DNA from: Pelobates cultripes
Lineage: Eukaryota; Chordata; Amphibia; Anura; Pelobatidae
Length of the DNA: 64,000 bases
Direction: 5' to 3'
Assembly (NCBI GenBank): GCA_933207985.1
Contig: OW240912.1
Location: forward strand, 230,095,672-230,159,671
Below are positions 20,400 to 31,573 of this stretch, one piece after another. The number at the start of each line of letters is the position of its first letter. Position 1 is the stretch's first letter. A program made the position numbers and the translations under genes. The notes beneath the pieces were generated by a model that saw only the letters and a list, made by a program, of their open reading frames with translations, was not told where the DNA came from and did not search any database.

Positions 20400-23300
20400 T
20401 TTGGTCTAACAATGTGCGAAGAGTAAACATACAAGAGAAGCGCACCGAAATACTTTGAACCCTATGGTCGGAGCGTGCTTCTGTGGTGTTTCTCCAAGAA
20501 ACCCACCTTAAGGGCACAACTTCCCCCACCTTGAAGAATGGACGCTTCCCTACAGGCTACTATGCCAATCACCCAGACGAAAAGAAGGCGGGGTATCAAT
20601 TATTTTTTCAAGCACAGTCCCTTTCACATGCATAAGACAACAGACAGACCCCCAGGGCAGATACCTTTTCCTCAAAGGGAACATAGCAGGTCACACATAC
20701 ATGTTTGCATGCATCTAAAGCTCTAACCGAAATCAACACGTCTTCCTAACAAAAACACTCACACTGCTGAACAGATTTCGGGAGGGAATCTTGATTGTAC
20801 CTGGTGACTTGCCCCTTGACCCCAGGCTTGATTCATCCCAGGGTAATGTTCACTCCCACAACATTGTATCCGCTCCACGTGGTGTGCCCTAGTGAGAGGG
20901 GGCCTGGTTGATTGCTGGAGGGTGGCACACCCGGACGATAAGGACTTCTCTTTCTATTTAGCTGTACACAAACGCTACAGTCGGATAGACTACATCTTCT
21001 TGGCTCAGGGATTCTTGCCTATGTTACAACGGGCCAACATGGGAATTAAAGGAGATTTGGACCATGCCCCGCTAGTGGTCCAGATACGCTCTCCACTTCA
21101 TAAACCCAAATAGCGCCAATGGATGCTAAATGAGAACTTGCTACTTAAGCTACTTAAGCTAGAGGACATAGACCCAACACTTCAACACAAACGAATCCCC
21201 AGACACGCCTCCATTCATCACCTTGGAGGCACACAAATGCGTAATTAGGGGGCATTACATTAAGATCTGCACACAACGCAAAAAAGAACACACACACACA
21301 GGCTGGCCACAATAACCAAACAGATAGCTGACTTGGAATACGCACACAAAGTACAGGCAGACAACACATTCCACCAACTGACAGAAGCATGAAGGCAGCG
21401 TCAGGATCTCTTGGCCCAGGGCCTTCTCCACACCCTTAGAAAGTCCTTGAGATTTTTCTTCGAACCTTCAAATAAATGCAGGAGACTCCTGGTGCGACAG
21501 CTTAGAGACTGTCAAGAGTGGGCCACATCCACAAAATCAAACGGCGGGGGAAGGCAGAGACTAGGCTTCCACACGGCATACAACACGCATTCGAAGACTA
21601 TTATACAGAATTGTACAACATAGCCCAGTCCCAAAAGGGGGAAGCCTCCCTACAGCACCAGCGCTCAATCACAGAATTTCTAGACCTGAATGTCCACAAG
21701 AAGCTCACTCCCAACATGATGGAAGAACTAGAACAGCCCCTCACAATTGAGGAACTAGGGACGGCGTTAAATCTTTCCAAATCCCACAGAGCACCGGGCC
21801 CAGACGGCCTCCCACTGGCATACCTGCGCACGTTCTAGGACATCCTAATGTCAAAACTCCTAAGGGCCTTAACACAATCCAAACCGGTGGCCGGTTTCCG
21901 ATGGATCGTGACGGTAAACCCCAAAGAGGGAAAAAATCCTGCTAACTGTGTGCGCGCTACCGACCCATTTCACTTCTTCTGCGAGCTACCGACCCATTTC
22001 ACTTCTAATTTGGACTTAAAGCTGTTTGTGAAGGCCATGGCCCTGCGAATTGCAAAATACCTGGAAGGGAAGAGAGACACAACACTATCAAGGCCCTTAA
22101 TGTTATCCATGCAACGCAATCGACCCGGAGAGAACTGTTACTACTATTTATGTACGCCAAAAAGGCTGTATCTCGCGAACATGCTCCAACACATGGGCTT
22201 TGGTCCTCACATGCGATCATGGGTGCTTTTCCTATAAACGACCCTGACAGCGTATATACGGATCAACTGTGCACTCACAACCCCATTCCCCATACGGAAT
22301 GGCACTCAACAGGGATGTCCCCTGTCCCCCCTCCTGTTTGCCCTCTCCCTTGAACCATTCTTGGGGTATCAGACAGGATGGGGGCATTACGGGGCTCACT
22401 CTCGTACGCAAAAAATACCGTGTTGCAGCATACGCGGATGGCATGCTGTGCTTCCTTGCACAGCCAACAGTCTCCCTCCCCAATCTCCTGGTGGCCTTAT
22501 TGAGCTCAATATGGATAAATCTGAGGCGCACCACATGTCCCCTACCCATGCAACACCTACGCATCTCCGCACACAATTTCCTTTTAAATAGCGAGATATT
22601 AAACTCTGGTACCTCGGAATCTGGCTCCCGAAAGACCTGGCTCTATCAGCACAATTACCTCCTGTTGCTCCAGTCGCTGCAAGCAGATCTCCAGAAATGG
22701 ACCCCACAATACCTTTCTTGGTTTGGCCGCATCAATGCGGTCAAAATGAACCTCCTGCCCTGGATATTATACATGTTTTAGACTCTCCCAATAACCATAT
22801 CTAGAGCTTTCTTCAGCTCCATCACGACGGCCATCTGCCGGTTTGTATGGAACCTACACTCAACTCGGACGGAACTCCCAAAGACAGCCGGAGGGACAGG
22901 CCTCCCCTCCATTGAGACATACTACCATGCCACGCACTTACACTGGCTAATTGACTGGCACACGCACCACCCCGTGAAACAATGGGTAGCTATGGAAATA
23001 CTACAGGTGGAGTGGAATATCCCCTTCAGGCTGTGGCTGGGCAACACCACGATCAGTGCAGATCACTTAACTCAGGGCGATATGTCTGGTCTACAATCAA
23101 CCGACTGGATGTACTTGCACCAATGGTGCAACTACACCAGACTTAAGACGCTGACAGAGCTCTGCCCAGACAGGAGACCGACCCTACTTGAACAATTCTG
23201 CTATCACCAAATCAAGACCTATTGCCAGTCTCTATCAAGTAGGGGACATCTGCATAGGCCCCTAATTACCTTCGAACAACTCTGCACTACTTGGACACAC

Positions 23301-23990
23301 ACCTCTCACAGGGAATTTCGATCCTATACTCCATGCTCACGACTTTGACAAACACCTTGCAAATGGAAGAGGGACACGGGGACGACTATCACCACACAGG
23401 AATGGGACAAAATCTTCACCCTTACACACAAATGCTCTATCAGTTCGAAATACCAAGAGTTGAGTTATGAATTACCACAAGGTGGTACATAACGCCGGAC
23501 GTCCTGCACCGCATGCACACAGAGATACCGGACACATGCTGGCGGTGTGGCACCCAGGCTGGAACTTATATCCACATCTGGTGCTCATGCCCCTCCATAA
23601 CGCCCTACTGGGAAATGATCCGCTCTAGAATACAGGAAATCACGGGCATCGAAATGACCCTGTACCCACTAACTTTGCTCCTACATCATACCACCCAGCC
23701 ACTAAAAGGATACAAAAAATATCTGATACTACCCCTACTCAATGCTGCTAAGTCCCTTATACCCACACTCTGGAAGTGTCCGGGGGTGCCCACCCTCCAG
23801 CACTGGTTAACAAAGGTGGAAGAAATCTATTCAATGGAATCCCTGACAGCTGACCTCCAGGGACGCTCTGACCAGAGGGGGGGCCAGGAGAGGGGGATAC
23901 TATCCCCTCTGTGCCCCCAAAACCACATCCCTTCCCCTCTGATCTCTCTCACTCCAGTACTCCTTCTCTTTCCTTTAATCTTCGATAATA
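20400..23990 (+). pseudogene. L1/Tx1 ORF2 relic: endonuclease, RT, zinc knuckle
   Basis: ORF2p nicks target DNA and primes reverse transcription there. Visible: VVFLQETHLKG (about 20482-20514, the endonuclease Q-E-T-H catalytic glutamate), SRIDYIFLAQGF (20980-21015) and DLDHAPL (21055-21075), the endonuclease active-site D and H. The RT entry is SHRAPGPDGLPLAYL (21784-21828). RT motif GTQQGCPLSPLLFALSLEPF follows at 22300-22360, and the catalytic box reads AAYADGM (22430-22450), where YADD has become YADG. The thumb region FGRINAVKMNLLPWILY is at 22722-22773, and the C-terminal CCHC-like CWRCGTQAGTYIHIWCSC at 23535-23588. At least four frame changes and several stops: not functional. Confidence 0.8.
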
Positions 23991-24564
23991 GTGTAAACAA
24001 GACAATGCCCAGAGAATGGCAGTCCCCACAGGGACCCTGAAAATAGGGTAGCCTGTGGCCTTCTCCCGGACCCATACGGGGCGGGCTCTAGAGACAGACC
24101 CATTACCTACAGACGGAAATGTTACACAAGGTAAAAAATACTAGGCTAGATAACTGGAGATAGCAGGGGGTATTACCCACTCAGACGCTACATCCATCTG
24201 GGCATGCAGAAAGGAGGGGTCTGGGGAACAACAGCCCGGACGGTGGGCTGACACAGCCGCTAGACAAAGTAGCAAGCTCACAGCGCAGATGGTACCCACT
24301 CTGAAACCCCCCCCCCCAATGCTATACTATACCATACCAGACACAGACGTCTTGACCAAACACACCTAAAACCAAATTCTAGATACTCGTACTAAGTAAT
24401 GTGGAAATGCTACCAATACCAGCAACCCTAACCCCCCACTTTCCTACAACAAAATAGGACAAACTGTTCTGTTATACTAACCTTAATGTACCAAAGACAT
24501 CCATCCCCTCATCGACGATTGTCTCAAATACAAAATAAGAGGCCAGCCCATAACCTGAGGTGGA

Positions 24565-25347
24565 ATCAGAGACATACAAATAATAGCTAGACTCAGTAGT
24601 TAAGAAAAGTGAATTGCTTAATGTGATCAAACATAACGAAAGTTATGCCTCCTCTGTTTTCCTGCTTTGTGAAAAAAAAAACAATACATAAAGATTGTAA
24701 AAAAATAAAAATAAAAATCCCAGATGTCTTTTGATGAAAGACTGCATTTCTAGTATACTTGATTTTTGTCCAGATTTTTGTCCCTTTAATTCCCCCTCCA
24801 AAACCTTCTACAAAATTAAATCTGTATTGAAAGGACAGAAGAAGGATCGCATATGTTTCTTCAATAAGGCAATCAGCACTGGGAGAGGAAGCTGTTAAGC
24901 CTGAAAGTATATAATGTAATAGACTGCAATATAACATACCAGTTAAGATAAATAATAACAAATCATTTAAACAGGAAATGTACATTTAGCGTGGTGTTAA
25001 TTTTTTTGTATATCCTGGGTTGTAGATGGTATTGCTATAAATTATTAATTTAATGATGCTTATTGTATTAGCCTCAGAAGTTAGAGAGGCCTTGCTAAGA
25101 ATCAAACCAAATCTGAGATGCTACAGCTGGTTTCATTAACAAATACAATATCTCTCCAGCTGCATGAAGTATGTAGTATAGCAATGCATAACTTGATTTG
25201 TTTCATGGGACCTGCTCTATATAAATTGTTTAAACAATCTATATTTAGTATGTATATCTTAAAATAAACCATAAAACTACATTCACTTGACAAATGACAG
25301 ACAATCTGGTTCCATCTATGCAGTGTACTAGTGAAATAGTCAGAACA
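24565..25347. other. AT-rich intergenic DNA, nothing recognised
   Basis: Between the L1 relic and the Tc1 element. The minus-strand frames at 24593-24985 and 25102-25389 show no known motif; the latter runs into the Tc1 inverted repeat and is therefore not a gene. Confidence 0.5.
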
Positions 25348-25349
25348 TA
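25348..25349. repeat. TA target duplication (left) of the Tc1 element
   Basis: TA directly before the inverted repeat, matched by TA at 26913-26914. Confidence 0.8.
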
Positions 25350-26912
25350 CACTGCTCAAAAAAATAAAGGGAACACAAAAATAACACATCCTAGACCTGA
25401 ATGAATTAAAAATTCTTCTGAAATACTTTGTTCTTTACATAGTTGAATGTGCTGACAACAAAATCACACAAAAATTCAAAAATCGAAATCAAATTTTTCA
25501 ACCCATGGAGGTCTGGATTTGGAGTCACACTCAAAATTAAAGTGGAAAAACACACTACAGGCTGATCCAACTTGTAATGTCCTTAAAACAAGTAAAAATT
25601 AGGCTCAGTAGTGTGTGTGGCCTCCACGTGCCTGTATGACCTCCCTACAATGCCTGTGCATGCTCCTGATGAGGTGGCGGATGGTCTCCTGAGGGATCTC
25701 CTCCCAGACCTCCCAGACTAAAGCATCTGCCAACTCCTGGACAGTCTGTGGTGCAACGTGACGATGGGGGATGGAGCGAGACATGATGTCCCAGATGTGC
25801 TCAATTGGATTCAGGTCTGGGGAAGCAGACCAGTCCATAGCATCAATGCCGTTGTCTTGCAGGAACTGCTGACACACTCAAGCCACATGAGGTCTAGCAT
25901 TGTATTGCATTAGGAGGAACCCAGGGCCAACCGCACCAGCATATGGTCTCACAAGGGGTCTGAGGATCTCATCTCGATACCTAATGGCAGTCAGGCTACC
26001 TCTGGCGAGCACATGGAGGGATGTGCAACCCCCCAAAGAAATGCAACCCCACACCATTACTGACCCACTGCCAAACCGGTCATGCTGGAGGATGTTGAAG
26101 GCAGCAGAACGTTCTCCATGGCGTTTCTAGACTCTGTCACGTCTGTTACCTGTGCTCAGTGTGAACCTGCTTTCATCTGTGAAGAGCACAAGGTGCCAGT
26201 GGCAAATCTGCCAATCTTGGTGTTCTCTGGAAAATGCCAAACGTCCTGCACGGTGTTGGGCTGTAAGCACCCGTCAGGCCCTCATACAACCCTCATGGAG
26301 TCTGTTTCTGACCGTTTGAGCAGACACATGCACATCTGTGGCCTTCTGGAGGTCATTTTGCAGGGCTCTGGCAGTGCTCCTCCTGTTCCTCCTTGCACAA
26401 AGGTGGAGGTAGTGGTCCTGCTGCTGGGTTGTTGCCCTCCTACGGCCTCCTCCACGTCTCCTGATATACTGGACTGTCTCCTGGTAGTGTCTCCATGCTC
26501 TGGACACTACGCTGACAGACATAGCAAACCTTCTTGCCACAGCTCGCATTGATGTTCCATCCTGGATGAGCTGCACTACCTGAGCCACTTGTGTGGGTTG
26601 TAGACTCCGTCTTATGCTACCACTAGAGTGAAAGCACCGCCAGCATTCAAAAGTGACCAAAACATCAGCCAGGAAGCATAGAAACTGAGAAGTGGTCTGT
26701 GGTCACCACCTGCAGAACCACTCCTTTATTGGGGGTGTCTTTCTAATTGCCTGTTATTTCCACCTGTTGTCTATCCCATTTGCGCAACAGCATGTGAAAT
26801 TGATTGTCACTAAGTGTTGCTTCCTAAGTGGACAGTTTGATTTCACAGAAGTGTGATTGACTTGGAGTTACATTGTATTGTTTAAGTGTTCCCTTTATTT
26901 TATTGAGCAGTG
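25350..26912 (-). mobile_element. Tc1/mariner transposon, 1563 bp, full length but inactive
   Basis: Terminal inverted repeats of 27 bp: left CACTGCTCAAAAAAATAAAG then GGAACAC; right is its complement with one mismatch. Flanked by TA, the target of all Tc1/mariner elements. A single transposase frame runs on the minus strand (25605-26660). The length and TIRs fit Tc1-like elements. From memory, elements with very similar ends are widespread in fishes, frogs and lampreys, which would suggest horizontal spread. Coding capacity is broken by three stops, so it could move only with help in trans. Confidence 0.92.
25605..26660 (-). pseudogene. Tc1-like transposase, one frame with three internal stops
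   Basis: A DDE transposase cuts and joins the TIRs. From 26660 down to 25605 the frame is 352 codons including the final stop, the usual Tc1 length, with no net frameshift. N-terminal helix-turn-helix: [20 protein letters not shown] and [14 protein letters not shown]. Catalytic region: VLFTDESRFTL (first D present), then LMQYNARPHVA, where the usual D before NARPH is Y, then MDWSASPDLNPIEHIW (third acidic residue present; one residue shorter than the usual SARSPDLN). Stops are at 26274-26276 (TGA), 26127-26129 (TAG) and 25878-25880 (TGA). The two TGA codons sit where CGA is expected, as in CpG decay. Start at 26660 is the first ATG before the HTH. Confidence 0.9.
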
Positions 26913-27007
26913 TATATTGCTCTTACTAAAATCAAGAATGGGAAATAAAGACTCCTTTGATCTTCTGTCAATCATTTCAGCATACTAACTTTTGTATGAT
27001 TGGTTTG

Positions 27008-27200
27008 GAGCAGGGTTGGTCAACCTTTTAATACCTACCACCCACATATGTGTGTCTGTTGATGGTAAAAATGTCCTTACCGCACACCACTGGTGCTGCA
27101 GTAATTATTTTTTAGTGCAAGTGTGCAATTTTTATTTTTTTTAGAGAGGAGGGTTTAAAAAAAAAATAAAAAAAAATATGTACTTATATTTTCTTTTTAC
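27008..27200 (+). mobile_element. hAT-like 5' terminal fragment
   Basis: CAGGGTTGGTCAACCTTTTA at 27012 is close to the CAG-x-G-x-T-x-x-x-CAACCT ends of hAT elements, and it is followed by TACCACCCACATATG and CACACCACTGG. No right end found, so it is a fragment. Confidence 0.5.
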
Positions 27201-27671
27201 TTTATGCATGTTTATAATGTAACTTTATAAAATTAAATGTGAAAACAATAAAGTAAATCGAAATTACCTTTAACTAATGAATTAGAGAAATTAGAGAATG
27301 ACTTAAAATGTTAAAATTCACTTTGAATTCTCTAAATGCTATACTTTTGCCTGTCCCTTTAAAACTAACACTGTGTGTGCTAGAAGTCTTGCATTGTCAC
27401 TGGCAAATGGATCATAAATGTATCTATTTTCAGGATTTCATGAGTGAAATGAGAAATGATTTGACAATGTTAATTTTAATGATGATGTTCACTCTCTTAA
27501 GCTCCATTGGAGTCAAGAAGTATGAATAACTGTTGCAATGAAAATTTGAATTAAACAATAGGTAAATATTCACAGAATTATATATTAATAAAGTATTTCA
27601 GATTAATGGAGCTTCAACTTTTACATATTTCCTCTGATCAGTATTATTCTTTATCTAGTTTAAAAAAGGTC
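27201..27671. other. AT-rich intergenic DNA, nothing recognised
   Basis: No supported feature. Confidence 0.45.
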
Positions 27672-27805
27672 TTAGAAGGCGTGGCCTAACCATCGAGACA
27701 AACGGTTTCATGGCCTCAGAGCTCCGGCTAAACAAAAGGCAAAACATAGAAAATACAAGCACTCCACGCTCCAGAGGCACCCAAGAAGACCCCACCACTT
27801 ACCCC

Positions 27806-28690
27806 ATGGGCAAGAAAACCAAAAAACCTAGGCCCGACCGACCCCAGCAGGGTATGAGCATCGGGGACCTCTAGCGGCAGGCACATGGAGCACTCGAACC
27901 TAAGATGGCGGCGCTCCACGGCTGCTGTTCGGACTTCTCTAATGGGGCTCCAACGGGACTTCTCACGGCAGCCACGGTGCAGCAAACAGCGGTAAGTACT
28001 GCGCCCCTGCACCCAACACCCGACACTGCTCGGGTCACACTAACAGCCATCAGGGAAATAATGGCAGACCACCACCTGAAAATTTAAGCAGATGTGGCCT
28101 TGATCCGAGGGGATCTGCAAGCCCTGACAGGCCGCCTAGGGGAGGTGGAAAACACATCGAGAGAACACACACAGCAAATTAAGGAGCTGACACAACAGGT
28201 GGCAGAGCTACAACAACAGAGAGCAGCACACGGCAACAGATTTGACACCATGGAAGACAAAAGGAGGCAGAAAAATCTGAAACTCAGGGAGTATCTGAGA
28301 AGGTGCCACCTGAAAAACTCCCGCACTTCACCAGATGCCTCTTAAAGGCCTTACTATCTACAAAACAAGCAAAGGCAGTGCCCATGGATGGCATTTTTCA
28401 AATCCCAAAACCAGCAAAAGCACCACCCGCGGCCCCAGGGGACCTGGTGATCCTATCCAAAGTCACAAGGACAAAGCAGCAGTCCTTGCCACCATCAGAG
28501 GGCAAACACCCTACAACTTCGAAGGGATGTCATTAACCTTCCTTGCGGACTTATCTGGAGTAACCCTGGCTTGGCGGCAATTGCTCCGACTACTCACCTC
28601 CCTCCTACGCACGAGGAACATCAGCTACTGCTGGAGCCAAGCTCGCTCGCTGCTGATCCCACGAAGAGATGCCACGGGACCTGCATGATG
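27806..28690 (+). pseudogene. L1/Tx1 ORF1 relic
   Basis: Starts MGKKTKKPRPDRPQQG at 27806, the lysine-rich N-terminus of the family. The first frame continues through stops at 27872 and 28085 to 28345. It carries the coiled coil (EVENTSREHTQQIKELTQQV, 28145-28204) and MEDKRRQKNLKLR (28250-28288), the relic of the E-D-R-S-R-R-x-N-x-R-I-R motif. It then shifts frame to PPEKLPHFTRCLLKALLSTK and FQIPKPAKAP (28303-28430), and again to FEGMSLTFLADLSG (about 28520-28560) and LTSLLRTRNISYCW (28591-28632). The product would be an RNA-binding chaperone. Two stops and at least two frameshifts: not functional. Confidence 0.75.
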
Positions 28691-29680
28691 CCACGAAGAG
28701 CCTTCAAGCACTGGGCCTACCCCCGGACTCGCTCGGCCAGACAAAACAGAACCCGCATGGTTGGGACCCCACGACCACCCGAGACTTTGTGCCCAGACAT
28801 GACGCTTTGACCTCCCGAGCAGGGGCCACGTCCAGACTCTAATCTGGGTCAGACCCAATAGTGTCCAGTTGACATATTGACTACATCCACCTGGTAATCC
28901 GTTACACATAGGGGCAGAAACACCTACGCCCATCAACGACGGTTGCACACCCGAGTTCACCCCCCTCCACGTCTGAGGGTAATTCAGGCAAAACTAACAT
29001 ACCCTCCAACATGCACAACACAACCACCCACGACTGCGGCACCCGACGGAGGGTTCCGAACAAAGATATCTAGACACTCCAATTTTCCATTAAGTGCAAC
29101 CCCTACCCACCAGGGGACTGCGGGCCATAGGGCCCGCAGCCATCACAAGACAGAGACCACGCAGATGACAGGCACACACACAGCACCAGCACCACAAGGT
29201 CACCCTAACACCAACATTACTCTCAATGACCAGCCCACACACGCCATGTCGCTCTCCACTCTGCACTCGATGGGTACATATGGGCAGGTAGAAATGTAAC
29301 CCATGGGAGACCACGGAATATGCCCCCACAGATGGTTGAAGGGCAAGCGAACATGGCCACCAGCAGACAATCACCCCCTAGCATGCAAACCAACGTTTCA
29401 CCTACGTGCACTTACACTACGAGATAACCCCCTTGACGAGACACCACGTTGGCACCACACGACTGCCCACTCCACCCTACAATAAAAATGTGCAATGTTA
29501 CTCATACCCCACCACTGTTCTAACATGTTCTTTGATATGCTGATAACTGCTGTTGGGGCATCGTGAGCAATTATGTAACGTCTTACCTATGCACAAAAAA
29601 AAAATGCAAAATGTGTAAAAGTAGAAGTTTGAACTTGTACGCCTGTGTGTACGCGTTTTTGACAATAAAGTTCTCATTAA
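28691..29680 (+). other. CA-rich non-coding 3' region of the ORF1-only element
   Basis: Rich in CACACA, ACCCC and CCCAC, few Gs. Short frames have no RT or endonuclease signature. AATAAA at 29664 marks the likely 3' end. Confidence 0.5.
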
Positions 29681-29785
29681 TTCTATCAGCAAACTCTAAA
29701 GAAATCAACAAACTGTCAGCTAATATAAAACGTGAATACTATGGCAAAATGTCTAAAAACAAAAGAATATTGTGTAATCTTTAAA

Positions 29786-29815
29786 AAAGAAAGAAAGAAA
29801 GAAAGAAAGAAAAAG
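29786..29815. repeat. (GAAA)n microsatellite
   Basis: About seven AAAG units, with the plus strand purine only. Confidence 0.95.
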
Positions 29816-30289
29816 AATGAAAATAATATGTATTTTGTGCAAGGAGTCTCTGGGTTCAATCCTTCAGATTCACGAAGCTACTTTCAAGAGTTTTTAAGAA
29901 AAAAAAAATTTCCAACACTACTCTGCTGCTCCTGAGATAATATGGATAATTGGACAACAAAGATAGGCTATGCCTGCTGACCACTTTTTAACCCCAAGTG
30001 GTTTCTGACAAAAACACCACTAGAATCCGAATATAGTATAGACAGCACATACTTTAATGAAAAGGAACATATAAATGTTAATTCAATAGAAAACCTTTAA
30101 AGGTTTTTCGTACCAAATAATGAATTTAAAGATAGAACACACTGATGTACATAATGACTGTTTCTGAATATGTAACATTTTACCCCTCAGAAATTCTATA
30201 ATCCTTTTATAGTATTCTATAGTAGTATATCTACATGTATATTGGATACATGAGGCACCTTGCAACCATGTTACCTCTTTCGACATACA
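29816..30289. other. Intergenic DNA, nothing recognised
   Basis: No supported feature. Confidence 0.45.
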
Positions 30290-30379
30290 GACTCACAGAG
30301 ATTTAGATCACTAATATATACAAAAATATAAACACACACTGTAGCACAAACACATATAAACACATATTGATATTTACTC

Positions 30380-30437
<58 letters not shown>

Positions 30438-30560
30438 TCTGATACATGCACACATACATACACACACTGTGATAACATGCAAACACATATATACAGAAAT
30501 ACCCTATTGCACAGAGACACAGACAGACATAATGACAGACTGTGCCTGACCATTGTGTAG
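30290..30560. repeat. CA/TA-rich simple-sequence region
   Basis: Imperfect CACACA and ACATA repeats around a pure TA run at 30380-30437. The frames across it encode only Y/I or T/H repeats and are not genes. Confidence 0.85.
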
Positions 30561-30589
30561 ATTCAGATTCAGAATCTATGTGTGAGTGT

Positions 30590-30810
30590 CGGGCATTGTG
30601 TAATGGCGCATAAGTGTGTTGCAGTGCATATTCTAGTATGTGTGCAAATGTCTGAGAGCGTATATTTGTGAATGTGTATCAATGAGTGTGCTTGTAATGT
30701 ATATCTGTGTATGTGTGTCTGTGAATGTGTATCTCTATATCTATGAGCATATGTATATTTCTGTTTGGGAGTGTGTGTATGTATATGTGTGTGTTGCTTG
30801 AGGTGTGTTG
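30590..30810. repeat. TG-rich imperfect minisatellite
   Basis: Repeated GTGAATGTGTAT / GAGTGTGTG / TATGTGTGTC words. It faces the CA-rich region at 30290-30560 as an approximate inverse, so the two could pair. Confidence 0.7.
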
Positions 30811-31177
30811 TTTGTATGGGGAGCTGCTTGTTTTATTGCTGCCTCCTTCCTGCTTACCTTCTATGTAGTATGGGAAGCAATGCTTCCTGGTGGTCCTTTT
30901 GGGTAAGTAGTGGTCCAGTGGTGGCTGTAAAGTCCGTCCCTAGGTTTGCAGCTCTGGCTAATTGTAAACTACTGTGATTACACCCTTCTAGTCTGTGAAT
31001 GTGAGGGAGCATAGACAGTGATCTACACCCGGTGAAGGTGCAGACCTGCATCTCTCTTGCTCTTGTGAGAAATCAGAGAGCCGTTAAGGAAATCTTTATT
31101 ATAAACTGTTAGTGCATGAGTGCAAATGAATGAACTTCACATACAGCTCCTTGACTTGATGACTTTAACATTCAACA
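30811..31177. other. Intergenic DNA, nothing recognised
   Basis: No supported feature. Confidence 0.45.
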
Positions 31178-31573
31178 TTAAAGGACCACTATAGTGCCAG
31201 GAAAACATACTCGTTTTCCTGGCACTATAGAGCCCTGAGGGTGCCCCAACCCTCAGGGTCCCCCTCCCGCTGGGCTCTGGGGAGAGGAAGGGGTTAAACT
31301 TACCTCTTTCTCCAGTGCCAGGCGGGGAGCTCTCCTCCTCCTCTCCTCCCTCTTCTCCTCCTCTTCGGCTGAATGATTTTCACAGTGAGAAGCACGCAAG
31401 CGCCTCTAGCAGCTGTCAAGAGACAGCCACTGGAGGCTGGATTAACCCTAACATAAACATAGCAGTTTCTATGAAACTGCTATGTTTATAAAAAAAAGGG
31501 TTAATCCTAGCTGGACCTGGCACCAAGACCACCTCATAAAGCCGAAGTGGTCTGGGTGCCTATAGTGTCCTAC
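31178..31573. mobile_element. TTAA MITE, second copy (Kolobok/T2-like)
   Basis: Starts TTAAAGGACCACTATAGTGC and ends with CTATAGTGTCCTA, the right end having decayed from CTATAGTGGTCCTTTAA. The internal blocks of the copy at 1720-2213 recur in inverse order: GGAAAACATACTCGTTTTCC hairpin first, then AAACATAGCAGTTTC and GAAGTGGTCTGGGTGCC last. It is about 100 bases shorter than the first copy and carries no gene. Confidence 0.8.

Larger units (their letters stand above)
19146..24564 (+). mobile_element. L1/Tx1-like LINE relic, 5' truncated, about 5.4 kb
   Basis: Order on the plus strand: ORF1 C-terminal domain (19150-19540), a non-coding linker (19540-20400), then ORF2 with endonuclease (20400-21110), RT (21500-22780) and C-terminal zinc knuckle (23510-23600). 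This is the canonical order of an L1-clade LINE. Many stops and frameshifts; no complete frame. It is GC-richer than its surroundings and than the L1 at 45.6-51.6 kb, so it belongs to another lineage. The 3' end is placed by loss of recognisable sequence. Confidence 0.8.
27672..29680 (+). mobile_element. Second L1-like element with ORF1 only (HAL1-like layout)
   Basis: GC-rich 5' UTR starting GAAGGCGTGGCCTAACC, ORF1 relic 27806-28690, about 990 bases of non-coding CA-rich sequence, then AATAAA at 29664-29669. I find no endonuclease or RT motif between ORF1 and the 3' end. Together with the element at 5291-8215, this suggests a class of ORF1-only non-autonomous LINEs. Independent internal deletions are the alternative. 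Confidence 0.65.

Noticed and set aside
25102..25389. 95-codon minus-strand frame before the Tc1 element
   Set aside because: It begins inside the Tc1 inverted repeat, so it crosses an insertion boundary; no motif.
26082..26552. 156-codon plus-strand frame
   Set aside because: Antisense shadow of the Tc1 transposase, which reads on the minus strand.
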